The notes under the pieces were generated by a model that was not told the DNA's origin, made no database searches, and was given only the letters and a program-made list of their open reading frames with translations. A DNA stretch of 64,000 nucleotides, taken from NCBI RefSeq assembly GCF_023276435.1, contig NZ_JALLPO010000034.1:1-64000 (forward strand). Direction: 5' to 3'. Shown in pieces: positions 26,354 to 34,945 of this stretch (position 1 is the first letter of the stretch; the number at the start of each line of letters is the position of its first letter). Both the position numbers and the translations under genes were made by a program. The DNA comes from Sphaerisporangium perillae (GTDB lineage: Bacteria > Actinomycetota > Actinomycetes > Streptosporangiales > Streptosporangiaceae).

Positions 26354-27814
26354 ATGGCCGATAAAGCACCACGTAAGCTGCGCCTGTGGGAGGCACTCGC
26401 CCTCTCCGTCGGGTTGATGGGCCCGACCCTGGCCATGGGCCTCAACGGTCCCGGCGTCGCCGCCACCGTCGGCAAGGCCGTCCCGCTCGTCTTCGTTCTC
26501 GGCCTCATCGGCGTCGCCCTCGTCGGATACGGCTTCTGGCGCCTGACCCAGCACTTCAACCATGCCGGGTCGGTGTACGCGCTGGCCGGTGCCACCATCG
26601 GGCCGCGGGCCGGCTTCTTCGGCGGCTTCGCGCTCCTTGGCACCTACTTGTTCTTCCTGACCTGCACCCAGGCCGCCACCGGGGTGTTCGCGCACGCCTT
26701 CCTCGAGGCGCTCGGCGTGCACAACAGTGGCCCGTGGATCATCGTCGCCGTCGTCGCCGCGCTCGGCATCACGATCCTCAACTCGCGCGACACCCGCCTC
26801 ACCGCGCGGATGCTGCTGGTCATCGAGGGTTTCGGCATCCTCGCCATGCTCGTGCTGGCCGCCGTCGTCGTCGGCGGCTCCGTCACCGGGTCGGGCGGCG
26901 GCACTGAGAGCGGGGGAGCGCCCATCCTGGACCTCTCCACGTTCACCGCCGGCGGCACGACCTTCGGCACGATCATGACCGCCACCGTCTTCGCGTTCCT
27001 GTCCTGGGCCGGCTTCGAGGCCTGCGCCTCGCTCGGGGAGGAGACCGACAACCCCAAGCGCAACATCCCACGCGCTCTCGTCGGCAGTGTGGTGCTCACC
27101 GGCCTGCTCTTCGTCGTCATGATGTTCACCGAGACGATCGGATTCGGCACCGACCAGGCGGGCATCGACGCCTTCGCCGGTGCGGAGTCGCCGCTGTCCA
27201 CGCTGTCGGCCCGCTACATCGGCACGTGGTTCGCCCTTGTGGTCGCCTTCACCGCGGTGGCGTCGGCGTTCGCGAGCTCGCTGTCCTCTTCCGCGGCCGC
27301 CGCCCGCATGCTCTTCGCCCTCTCCCGGGACGGTTTCGGGCCGAAGGCGCTCTCCCGCGTGGACCCCGCCACCGGGTCTCCCCGCGTCGCCCTGGTCGCC
27401 GTCGTCGCCATCACGCTCGTCGTGGACGTCATCGTCTGGGCGGCCGGGGTCGGCGCCTTCGACGCGTACTACTGGTTCGCCACGCTCGGCGTGCTGTGCA
27501 TCCTCGTCGCGTACGCCGTGGCGGGCGTCGGCGTCATCGCCTTCACCTTCTCCGGCCGCTCGGCCATCCCCCGATGGGAGGCGGTACTGCCGGTGGCCGG
27601 CATCGCCTACCTCCTCTTCGTCTTCTACAAGCAGTCGTCCGGCCAGGACGCGCCGTACTCCTACTTCCCGTGGATCGCGGGCGTGTGGTGCCTGCTCGGC
27701 GTCGCGGTGATCCTCTCCGCGCCCGCCCTCGCCCGGCGCATCGGCGAGCGGCTCACCTCCGAGCTCACTGGCACGGGCAGCGTCGCGGACGAACTGGTGG
27801 AACAGCCTCGATGA
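26354..27814 (+). CDS. APC-family amino acid/amine permease
   Basis: Permease of 486 residues with about twelve helices. The family segment near helix 1 reads ALALSVGLMGPTLAMGLNGPG, and FLSWAGFEACASLGEETDNPKRNIPRAL contains the conserved helix 6-7 motif of amino acid and polyamine carriers. ATG 26354 is chosen (GGAG nine bases upstream) over an in-frame ATG at 26300. It probably brings in the amine or amino acid that the following enzymes process. The stop overlaps the aminotransferase start (ATGA). Confidence 0.92.
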   Translation: MADKAPRKLRLWEALALSVGLMGPTLAMGLNGPGVAATVGKAVPLVFVLGLIGVALVGYGFWRLTQHFNHAGSVYALAGATIGPRAGFFGGFALLGTYLFFLTCTQAATGVFAHAFLEALGVHNSGPWIIVAVVAALGITILNSRDTRLTARMLLVIEGFGILAMLVLAAVVVGGSVTGSGGGTESGGAPILDLSTFTAGGTTFGTIMTATVFAFLSWAGFEACASLGEETDNPKRNIPRALVGSVVLTGLLFVVMMFTETIGFGTDQAGIDAFAGAESPLSTLSARYIGTWFALVVAFTAVASAFASSLSSSAAAARMLFALSRDGFGPKALSRVDPATGSPRVALVAVVAITLVVDVIVWAAGVGAFDAYYWFATLGVLCILVAYAVAGVGVIAFTFSGRSAIPRWEAVLPVAGIAYLLFVFYKQSSGQDAPYSYFPWIAGVWCLLGVAVILSAPALARRIGERLTSELTGTGSVADELVEQPR

Positions 27815-29049
27815 CCTCGCTCTACGACGCCGATCTCGCCGTCGTGGCCGGGGCGCAGCGGCTGCGGTTCTTCCCGCTCGCACCGGTTTCGGGGCACGGG
27901 GCCCGCCTGGTGGAGGCGGACGGCCGCGAGCTGATCGACCTCTCCGGCGCCTGGAGCGCGGCCGGTGTCGGCTACGCGCATCCGCGGGTCGTCGAGGCCG
28001 TGGAGCGAGCGGTACGGCGGATGGCGGGGGCCAGCCTGCTCTCGGCCACCAATCCCGAGGCGGTCGCGCTCGCCGAGGAGCTGCTGGCCATCACTCCTGG
28101 CGCATCCGATCGCCGGGTGTACCTCGGTCACGCCGGCTCCGACGCCAACGCCGCGATCATCAGAAGCATCCGCGCCGCCGGCCACCGCCCGCGCATCATG
28201 ACGTTCGAGGGCTCCTACCACGGCGGGCTCGGTCCCGCCCAGCACGTCTCCGGCCTTCATGTCGCGGCCGGCGCCGAACGGGACCCCGGTCTGGTGCTCG
28301 TGCCCTACCCCGACCTCGACGGCGTCGCCACCGAGCTCGCCGCCGGCGACGTCGCCGCGGTGATCGTCGAGCCGATCCTCAGCGACGGCGGAGTGGTCAT
28401 CCCACCGGCCGGCTTCCTCAAGGGGCTCGCCGACCTGTGCCACCGGCACGGCACCTGGCTGGTCGCCGACGAGGTGAAGGCCGGTCTCGGGCGAACCGGC
28501 CGGCTGCACGCCTTCGAGTGCGACGGCATCGCCCCCGACCTCGTCGCGTTCGGCAAGTCACTCGGCGGAGGGCTGCCGCTGTCCGCGGCGATCGGCCCGG
28601 CCGAGATCCTCGACGCCGCCGAAGGATCATCGCTGCTCACGACCGCCGGCAACCCGGTGGCGGCCGCGGCCGGGCGCGCCGTGCTGCGCATCTTGGCCGA
28701 GGAGGAGCTGCCCGCCCGCGCGGCCCGGCTCGGCGAGGGGCTGGGCGCCAGGCTCGACCAGCTCCGCGCCCGTCACGACCAGGTGGCCGACGTGCGCAAC
28801 CGCGGGCTGATAGGCGGCATCGAGCTGACCGACGCCACGACCGCGGCCAAGGTCGTCTTCCGCGCCTACCAGCTCGGCGCGGTGCTCTACTACGTAGGAC
28901 CGAGGTCGAACGTCCTGGAGCTCACCCCGCCGCTGGTCATCGACGAGGCGGATCTCGACCGGGCGCTGGACGTCCTCGACACGGCCATCGCCGATGTCGC
29001 GGCAGGCAAAGTGGACGACGCGGCCGTCGCGCCGTACAGAGGTTGGTGA
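27811..29049 (+). CDS. Class III PLP-dependent aminotransferase
   Basis: Aminotransferase of 412 residues related to 4-aminobutyrate and omega-amine transaminases. Landmarks are GAWSAAGVGYAHPRVVEAVE near residue 46, GSDANAAIIRSIRAAG near 109, FEGSYHGG near 131, VADEVKAGLGRTG near 213 and FGKSLGGGLPLSAAIG near 247, where the Lys carries PLP. It would remove a terminal amino group from an imported or hydrolysed substrate. It is coupled to the permease by a four-base overlap and lies seven bases before the glutamine-synthetase-like gene. Confidence 0.93.
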   Translation: MTSLYDADLAVVAGAQRLRFFPLAPVSGHGARLVEADGRELIDLSGAWSAAGVGYAHPRVVEAVERAVRRMAGASLLSATNPEAVALAEELLAITPGASDRRVYLGHAGSDANAAIIRSIRAAGHRPRIMTFEGSYHGGLGPAQHVSGLHVAAGAERDPGLVLVPYPDLDGVATELAAGDVAAVIVEPILSDGGVVIPPAGFLKGLADLCHRHGTWLVADEVKAGLGRTGRLHAFECDGIAPDLVAFGKSLGGGLPLSAAIGPAEILDAAEGSSLLTTAGNPVAAAAGRAVLRILAEEELPARAARLGEGLGARLDQLRARHDQVADVRNRGLIGGIELTDATTAAKVVFRAYQLGAVLYYVGPRSNVLELTPPLVIDEADLDRALDVLDTAIADVAAGKVDDAAVAPYRGW

Positions 29050-29056
29050 CGTACGC

Positions 29057-30343
29057 ATGACATCGATGATCTTCATCGCGACCTGCGACCTGGCGGGGCA
29101 GACCCGCGGCAGAGCCGTCCCGGCGGCGGACCACGACAAGGTGCTGCACACCGGGGTCGGCTGGGTGCCCGCCGACCTCGCGATCAGCTGCTTCGGCCCG
29201 ATCGCCGAGGACAACGTGTTCGGCCCGACCGGTGACCTGCGACTGCTGCCCGACGAGTCGACCGGCGTCGACATCCCGGCCGATGGCACGCACCCGGGCG
29301 TGCGCCTCTACCTCGCGGACCAGGTGCTGCCCGACGGGTCGCCGTGGCCGTCCTGCCCGCGCACCTTCGCCCGGACGGCGATCGCCGAGTTCCGCGAGCT
29401 GACGGGGCTGGAGGTCGTGGCGTCGTTCGAGCACGAATTCGTCATCGAGGGCCTTCCTGCCTCACCGCCGTTCTCGTTCGAGCGGTTCCGCGACGCCGAA
29501 CCGTTCGGGTCGCAGCTGGTCGAGCTGATGACCCAGGCCGGTCTCGAACCGGAGACCTGGCTGCCGGAGTACGGCGACGGGCAGTTCGAGATCACGATGC
29601 GGCCGAGCGGCGCCATGGTGGCGGCGGACCGCGCCGTGCTGCTGCGCGAGCTGGTCCGCGACCTCGGTCGCCGCCGCGGCCGGCGGCTGACCTTCGCGCC
29701 GCTGGTCGGGCCCGAGGGGGTCGGCAACGGCGTGCACGTGCACCTCTCGCTGCGTGACGCCGAGACCGGTGAGCCGGTGCTCTTCGACGACTCGCGACCG
29801 GGGCGGCTGTCGGAGATCGGCGGCCGGTTCGCGGCCGGCATCCTCCAGCACGCCCGCGCGATCACCGCCGTCACCGCGCCCAGCCCCGTGTCGTTCCTGC
29901 GGCTCACCCCCCACCGGTGGAGCGCCGGCGGCATCTTCCTGGCCGAACGCAACAGGGAGGCGTTGCTGCGGATCTGCCCGACCACGTCGAGCGGCGACGC
30001 GGCGCGGCAGCTGAACCTGGAGTTCCGCGCCGCCGACGCGACCGCGAACCCGTGGCTGGTGATCGGCACGCTCATACGGGCCGGACTGCGGGGCGTCACC
30101 GCCGGGTATCCCGAGCCGAAGGTGTGGCCCGAGCACAGCACCGAGGCCGAGCTGTCGGGCGCGCCCTCCCTGCCGGGGTCGCTGGACGAGGCGCTCGACG
30201 AGCTGGCCAAGGACGACGTCGTGCGGGGCTGGTTCGACGATGATCTGCTGCGGACGCACCTCGACGTGAAGCGCACCGAGCTCGCGCTGGTCGAGGGGCT
30301 GGGGGCCGATGAGGTGTGCCGGAGGATCGCCGATGTCTACTGA
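29057..30343 (+). CDS. Glutamine-synthetase-like ligase (FluG C-terminal type)
   Basis: A 428-residue GS-I-fold protein, probably a gamma-glutamyl-amine ligase rather than a nitrogen-assimilation enzyme. Catalytic segments are FEHEFVIEG near residue 130, YGDGQFEI near 173, GNGVHVHLSL near 226 and NLEFRAADATANPWLVIG near 318. The adenylylation Tyr loop and the usual N-terminal beta-grasp signature are not evident. The neighbouring amidohydrolase matches the other half of fungal FluG. The amidohydrolase start lies inside the last codons of this gene, with an 11-base overlap. Confidence 0.88.
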   Translation: MTSMIFIATCDLAGQTRGRAVPAADHDKVLHTGVGWVPADLAISCFGPIAEDNVFGPTGDLRLLPDESTGVDIPADGTHPGVRLYLADQVLPDGSPWPSCPRTFARTAIAEFRELTGLEVVASFEHEFVIEGLPASPPFSFERFRDAEPFGSQLVELMTQAGLEPETWLPEYGDGQFEITMRPSGAMVAADRAVLLRELVRDLGRRRGRRLTFAPLVGPEGVGNGVHVHLSLRDAETGEPVLFDDSRPGRLSEIGGRFAAGILQHARAITAVTAPSPVSFLRLTPHRWSAGGIFLAERNREALLRICPTTSSGDAARQLNLEFRAADATANPWLVIGTLIRAGLRGVTAGYPEPKVWPEHSTEAELSGAPSLPGSLDEALDELAKDDVVRGWFDDDLLRTHLDVKRTELALVEGLGADEVCRRIADVY

Positions 30344-31475
30344 TCTCAAGGGGCGGATCGACGAGATAGGGCTGGTCGACCACCACGTGCACGGCACGCT
30401 GCGCCGGCCGGTGGAGCGGCCGGCGTTCGAGGAGCTGATCACCGAGTCCGACCGGCCGATCCCGTCGTGGATGACCCAGCTGGACTCGCAGCTGGGCTTC
30501 GCGATCCGGCGGCACTGCGCGCCGCTGCTCGGGCTGGAGCCGTCGGCGAGCGCGGACGACTACTGGGCCGCGCGGTCCGCGTCGGCCCCGGACGAGCTGG
30601 CCCGCACCTTCCTGCGCGCGAGCGGGACGGAGCACTGGCTGGTGGAGACGGGCTACAAGGGCGACCAGATCCTCAGCGTCGCCGGCATGGCGTCCGCCAG
30701 CGGCGTCCGAGCCGACGAGGTGGTGCGGCTGGAGGCGGTGCTGGAGGAGCTGGCCGCCACGGCCACCTCCGCCGCCGGCCTGCGAGACGGCTTCCGCGAG
30801 GCGCTGGAGAAGCGGGCGCGCGGCGCCGTCGGGCTGAAGAGCATCGTGGCCTACCGCCACGGCTTCGACTTCGACCCGGCGCCGCCGACCGACGCCGAGG
30901 TTCGCGAGGCCGCCGGAGACTGGCTGCGGGAGATCGGCACGGGGGCGGTGCCGCGCGTCGACGACCCGGTGCTGCTGCGGATGCTGCTGTGGGCGGGGGT
31001 CGAAACCGGCCTGCCGCTGCAGCTCCACACCGGTTACGGCGATCCGGACGTCGAGCTGCACCGCTCCGACCCGCTGCTGCTGACCCGCTGGCTGAAGGCC
31101 GTGGAGCACACCGGGTCCGACATCCTCCTGCTGCACTGCTACCCCTTCCAGCGCAACGCCGGCTATCTCGCCCAGGTCTTCCCGCACGTCTACTTCGACG
31201 TGGGGCTCGCGATCAACTACACCGGCGCACGCTCCGACGCGATCGTGGCCGAGAGCCTGGAACTCGCGCCCTTCGCCAAGGTGCTCTACTCCTCCGACGC
31301 GTGGGGCCCGCCGGAGTTGCACTACCTCGGCGCGCTGCTGTGGCGCCGTGGCATGACGCGTGCCCTGTCGGCGTGGGTCGAGGAGGGCGAGTGGACTCCG
31401 GCGGACGCCGTACGCGTCGCGACGATGATCGGCCGCTCCAACGCGGCCCGCGTCTACGGATTGGACCTCGGATGA
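30333..31475 (+). CDS. Amidohydrolase 2 family protein (FluG N-terminal type)
   Basis: Metal-dependent hydrolase of 380 residues. The metal-site motifs are GLVDHHVHGTL near residue 11, LKSIVAYRHGFD with a probable metal-bridging Lys near 170, LQLHTGYGDPDVEL near 230, LLLHCYPFQRNAGYL near 265 and YSSDAWGPPELHYLG near 323. This is the COG2159/FluG amidohydrolase pattern. ATG 30333 has GGAGG seven bases before it. Together with the upstream GS-like gene it makes a split FluG. The substrate is likely a gamma-glutamyl or amide intermediate, by inference only. Confidence 0.87.
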   Translation: MSTDLKGRIDEIGLVDHHVHGTLRRPVERPAFEELITESDRPIPSWMTQLDSQLGFAIRRHCAPLLGLEPSASADDYWAARSASAPDELARTFLRASGTEHWLVETGYKGDQILSVAGMASASGVRADEVVRLEAVLEELAATATSAAGLRDGFREALEKRARGAVGLKSIVAYRHGFDFDPAPPTDAEVREAAGDWLREIGTGAVPRVDDPVLLRMLLWAGVETGLPLQLHTGYGDPDVELHRSDPLLLTRWLKAVEHTGSDILLLHCYPFQRNAGYLAQVFPHVYFDVGLAINYTGARSDAIVAESLELAPFAKVLYSSDAWGPPELHYLGALLWRRGMTRALSAWVEEGEWTPADAVRVATMIGRSNAARVYGLDLG

Positions 31476-32623
31476 GCGACCACGCCGAGCTGTGGGCGGC
31501 CCTCGAGCGGGAACTGCCCGCGGCCCTGTCGTTGCGCCGCCGGCTGCACGCCTCGCCGGACCTGTCCGGCGGCGAGTCGGCGACGCGCGAAGCCGTACTC
31601 GCGTCGCTGCCCGACGGGCTGCCACTGACCAAGGTCGCGGAGACCGGGGCGGTGGTGCGCGTCGGCGGACCGGGACCGGCCGTCGGAGTGCGCGGTGAAC
31701 TCGACGCGCTCGCGGTGACGGAGGCGACCGGCGTCGAGTGGAGCTCGCGGAACCGCGGGATCATGCACGCCTGTGGCCACGACGTGCATCTGGCCGCGCT
31801 GGTGGCGATGGCCCGCGCGGTGCACAGGGTGGGAGGGCCGAAGCCGTTGCTGCTGGTCCTGCAACCGCGCGAGGAGACCTACCCCTCAGGAGCGCAGGAC
31901 ATCGTCGAGAGCGGCGTGCTCGGCGCCGAGCGGTGCGAGGCGATGATCGGCGCGCACGTGCAGCCGGTGCTCGCGCCCGACGTCGTCGCCTGCGTACCCG
32001 GCGGTGTCAACGCCTCTTCGGACGAGTTCCAGATCAGCGTGCACGGCGAGTCGGGACACGCCGCCTACCCGCACCTCACGCGCGACCCCGTTCTGGCCCT
32101 GTCGCACACGGTGGTCGCGCTCCAGAGCGTGGTCAGCCGGTCGATCGACCCGATGGTGCCGGCAGTGGTGGGGGTCTCGTCACTACAGGCGGGGAGCGCG
32201 GCCAACGTCGTTCCCGGCGTGGCGAGGGCGCGAGGCACCATACGGGCGCTGTCGACGGCGACGCGCGAACTGCTGCACCAGCGAGTCGTCGAGGTGGCGG
32301 AGTCGGTGGCGCGGACGCACGGATGCGAGGCAGAGGTGACCTTCGTCAAGGGGGAGCCCGTGCTGGAGAACAACCCCCATCTGGTGGCGCAGGTGTCCCG
32401 GCTGCTGCGGTCGCACGGGCTGGAGGTCTCCGACACGCTTCGCTCGGTGGGCGCGGACGACTTCTCCTTCTTCGCCGAGCGGATGCCGTCGGTGATGATG
32501 TTCGTGGGCACTGATACCGACGTCTCCCTGCACAGTGACCGGTTCCTCCCGGGCGATGCGGACGTCGACCGGCTCGCCCGCGCGATGCTGGCCGGCTACC
32601 TGGGCGCCTGTACAGCGCTGTGA
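31472..32623 (+). CDS. M20-family amidohydrolase (HipO/AmaA type)
   Basis: Peptidase-like hydrolase of 383 residues, typically cleaving N-acyl amino acids or hippurate-like amides. Motifs are LRRRLHASPDLSGGE at the N-terminus, VGVRGELDALAV with the first metal ligand position, MHACGHDVHLAALV, and LQPREETYPSGAQDIVESG with the catalytic Glu pair. The dimerisation domain spans about residues 180-290, and ADDFSFFAERMPSVMMFVG follows. It is coupled to the FluG-type amidohydrolase by an ATGA overlap and is the last gene of the operon. Confidence 0.93.
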   Translation: MSDHAELWAALERELPAALSLRRRLHASPDLSGGESATREAVLASLPDGLPLTKVAETGAVVRVGGPGPAVGVRGELDALAVTEATGVEWSSRNRGIMHACGHDVHLAALVAMARAVHRVGGPKPLLLVLQPREETYPSGAQDIVESGVLGAERCEAMIGAHVQPVLAPDVVACVPGGVNASSDEFQISVHGESGHAAYPHLTRDPVLALSHTVVALQSVVSRSIDPMVPAVVGVSSLQAGSAANVVPGVARARGTIRALSTATRELLHQRVVEVAESVARTHGCEAEVTFVKGEPVLENNPHLVAQVSRLLRSHGLEVSDTLRSVGADDFSFFAERMPSVMMFVGTDTDVSLHSDRFLPGDADVDRLARAMLAGYLGACTAL

Positions 32624-32998
32624 CTCACGTCCATGGGTGATCCTGGCGCGGCGGGCGCTTCGGGAGAACGGGCTTCGTCGGCTGTGACAGGTAGCGAAGA
32701 GGAGGAGCGCCACCGACACCGAGGTGGAGGTCTCCGCGAACCGGGTGAAGACCATGAACGCCGCGCAGGTACAGGAGCTGAGGTCCCAGCTCGAAGCCGT
32801 TGCTTGGTGACGGCACCGTACGCCTGTGGGGCGGTGTCGCGGTCCCGGCCGACAACGATCTATCGCGCCTGATCTGCCCGCTGGCCGCCCGGTCCCCCTT
32901 CTCCGCGGGGGATGACAAGTCCGCCGTTCCCCTACCTGATGGGGGAGGGCGGTGCTGAAGTCCATGCCGCCCGGCCGAGTGATCTCGGCCATGACGCG
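32624..32998. other. Intergenic region, nothing firm
   Basis: About 375 bases between the M20 gene and the cold-shock terminator. A plus-strand frame near 32725-32810 reads EVEVSANRVKTMN, then AAQVQELRSQLEAV and a stop. It looks protein-like and could be the tail of a lost gene, but I cannot name it. No other signal is seen. Confidence 0.4.
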
Positions 32999-33035
32999 AG
33001 CCGGGGCCCGCACCTCAAAGGTGCGGGCCCCGGCT
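32999..33035 (-). terminator. Perfect 17-bp hairpin after the cold-shock gene
   Basis: Arms 32999-33015 and 33019-33035 (AGCCGGGGCCCGCACCT and its exact complement) are separated by three bases. It starts 16 bases past the cspA-type stop codon on the minus strand. Confidence 0.9.
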
Positions 33036-33050
33036 GTGTGGCGTGGTGCG

Positions 33051-33254
33051 TCAGGCGGGAACGATGTTCTCGGCCTGCGGGCCCTTCTGGCCCTGGGTGA
33101 CGTCGAAGGACACCTTCTGGCCTTCCTGCAGTTCGCGGAAGCCCTGAGCGGCGATGTTCGAGTAGTGGGCGAAGACGTCGGCGCCGCCGCCGTCCTGCTC
33201 GATGAAGCCGAAGCCCTTTTCCGCGTTGAACCACTTCACGGTTCCAGTCGCCAT
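33051..33254 (-). CDS. cspA: Cold-shock protein
   Basis: A 67-residue single OB-fold RNA/DNA chaperone. The RNP motifs KGFGFIEQ and DVFAHYS are intact, and the ends [15 protein letters not shown] and [10 protein letters not shown] are typical of actinobacterial CspA. A strong AAAGGAG lies six bases before the ATG. The AT-rich leader of about 150 bases upstream and the strong terminator downstream fit a highly expressed single-gene transcript. Confidence 0.97.
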   Translation of the reverse strand: MATGTVKWFNAEKGFGFIEQDGGGADVFAHYSNIAAQGFRELQEGQKVSFDVTQGQKGPQAENIVPA

Positions 33255-33440
33255 GTCAATCTCCTTTGATTAGAGGGCCGAACCGGAACCGGCACCGTGC
33301 CGATTCCGTGTCGCCGTGATAAGCCCGTCCGGAGATGACCGGGAAAACAAAAAATGCACCCAACGTTACAATTCCCGTCAGGTGCGCAAAAAGTTTACGG
33401 ATACCACAACTGCAACTGCGAACAGCCTAGCACATCATCT
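33255..33440 (-). promoter_or_regulatory. AT-rich leader and promoter region of the cold-shock gene
   Basis: This stretch is much poorer in GC than its surroundings, especially 33340-33430, with A/T runs (AAAACAAAAAATG on the plus strand). Cold-shock genes often carry long structured 5' leaders. The exact promoter hexamers are not clear. Confidence 0.5.
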
Positions 33441-33547
33441 CCACGACGAGTCGCAGGAGAGGGATGCCGGTCACGTGGCCGAGAGCCGGAGCGTCCCGAG
33501 GGCGCCCGGTGGGGGCGGCCCAGGCCGGGACGCTTCGCTGGGCCATC

Positions 33548-33958
33548 TCAGGTTTTGCGGGGTTCGCCGCGGTAGGTGCCGAAGGACCAGAGGTTGCCCT
33601 CCGGGTCGCGGACGGCGAAGTCGCGGGAGCCATAGTCGGTCTCGCGGGGCGCGTAGAGCGTCTCGGCTCCGGCATCGGTGGCGCGGGCATACAAGGTCTC
33701 GGGGTCGTCGGTGACGACGTACGCGCCGAAGGTGCCCGGGGGCAGCCACCACGGGTTGTCCTCGCTGCGTTCCCGGTCGGAGCCGAGCATGATGCCGCCG
33801 CCGAGCGGCCAGTCGAGTTGTGCGTGGTCGACACGGTCGCCGTCGCCGTACACGGCGGTGGCCTCGAAGCCGAACGCGTCCACGAGAAAGGCGATGAGCT
33901 TGCGGGCGTCACGGGCGCGCAGCGTCGGCCAGACCTGAGGTTGAGGTGTTTGCGTCAT
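33548..33958 (-). CDS. VOC/glyoxalase-superfamily protein
   Basis: A 136-residue protein of the vicinal-oxygen-chelate fold, PhnB-like. It has paired beta-alpha-beta-beta-beta units: LRARDARKLIAFLVDAFGF at the N-terminus, GGGIMLGSDRER in the middle, and YVVTDDPETLYARATDAGAE, with DPEGNLWSFGTY at the end. The last motif is characteristic. Many members are dioxygenases, lyases or drug-binding proteins, and the activity is not predictable here. Its ATG overlaps the stop of the upstream AraC gene by four bases. Confidence 0.9.
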   Translation of the reverse strand: MTQTPQPQVWPTLRARDARKLIAFLVDAFGFEATAVYGDGDRVDHAQLDWPLGGGIMLGSDRERSEDNPWWLPPGTFGAYVVTDDPETLYARATDAGAETLYAPRETDYGSRDFAVRDPEGNLWSFGTYRGEPRKT

Positions 33959-34800
33959 GCCATCGAGTCTGGCTCCAGGACCGGGACGGGGGCTTGGACG
34001 TTTCGGAACTCTTCGGCCAGCCATTGGGTGGGCGGGCAACCTGCGAGGTCGCGGAACTCCCGGGCGAGGTGCGCTTGGTCGTAGTACCCGCATTCGGCCG
34101 CCAGGTCCGCCAGGCAAGGAACGCTCATGCCCGCGCCGGCCAGGTGTTGCAGCTTCCGCCGGGCCCGGTCGAACCTGATGACCCGGGCGGCGGCCTTGGG
34201 AGTGAGCCCGATCTCGGCGGTGAACCGCGCGCGGAGGTGACGGGTGCTCCAGCCGACCTCATGGGCCAGGTCGCCGACCGGCATCCTGCCGCCGCTGGAC
34301 AGCAGCAACCGCCAGGCCCGGACGACCTCGGCCGGCACGACGCGGTCGAGATCGGCCTGGCGCAGCAGCAGTTCGTCCAGGATCGCGAAGCGCCGGCCCC
34401 AGTCCGGCGCGGCGTTCAGGCGGTCGTGCAACTCGTTGGCGACCGAGCCCAGGACGGCGGTCGCGTCCACGTCGACGTTCCGCAGCGGGCCCGCGGGCAG
34501 GCCGAGCAGGGCACGCGCGCCGAGCGGGCTCAGGGCGAGTTGCACACCGGCCTGCCGGCCCTCATGCGTGATCAGGGCGGTCGAGGTGTGCAGCCCGCCG
34601 ACCAGCGTGTGGTACCGCCCCGGCGGCTGGGCCGGGTCGGGATGGGCGGCGATGTCGAGCGGATCGTCAAGGGTCACGATGACGGTCAGGTACGGCGACG
34701 GCAGGCCGCGATGGCGGCCGGGGAGTCCGTCCCGCTCGCGGTAGCCGTGGTAGTCCCCGATGAGGGAACGCAATGCGGCAGCGGGCGTCCCGTGCACCAT
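33955..34800 (-). CDS. AraC-family transcriptional regulator
   Basis: Regulator of about 281 residues. The C-terminal AraC DNA-binding domain spans about 185-270: VGDLAHEVGWSTRHLRARFT and a second helix-turn-helix CLADLAAECGYYDQAHLARE, ending DLAGCPPTQWL. The N-terminal half is a cupin-like sensing domain. ATG 34800 is a choice; GTG codons four and two codons upstream are possible, and a frame continues further. It is coupled to the VOC gene, so it may control that gene together with the tau-type operon 145 bases upstream. Confidence 0.88.
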   Translation of the reverse strand: MVHGTPAAALRSLIGDYHGYRERDGLPGRHRGLPSPYLTVIVTLDDPLDIAAHPDPAQPPGRYHTLVGGLHTSTALITHEGRQAGVQLALSPLGARALLGLPAGPLRNVDVDATAVLGSVANELHDRLNAAPDWGRRFAILDELLLRQADLDRVVPAEVVRAWRLLLSSGGRMPVGDLAHEVGWSTRHLRARFTAEIGLTPKAAARVIRFDRARRKLQHLAGAGMSVPCLADLAAECGYYDQAHLAREFRDLAGCPPTQWLAEEFRNVQAPVPVLEPDSMA

Positions 34801-34945
34801 CTCCACGCCCACCCCTTCCCGCCGGCACCCCGGCACCATCGTTCCCCGATACCGGTACCCACTTGGAACGTACGCCGAGGCGTACATGATCCGCATGTCG
34901 CAGGCAGGAAAGAGTCGTGGCGGGCGAAGGCGTGGTCTGCCCGCG

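Noticed and set aside
26246-27883. A 545-residue minus-strand frame
   Set aside because: It lies opposite the APC permease, has shadow-like composition of Gly, Arg, Asp and Glu, and lacks any family motif.
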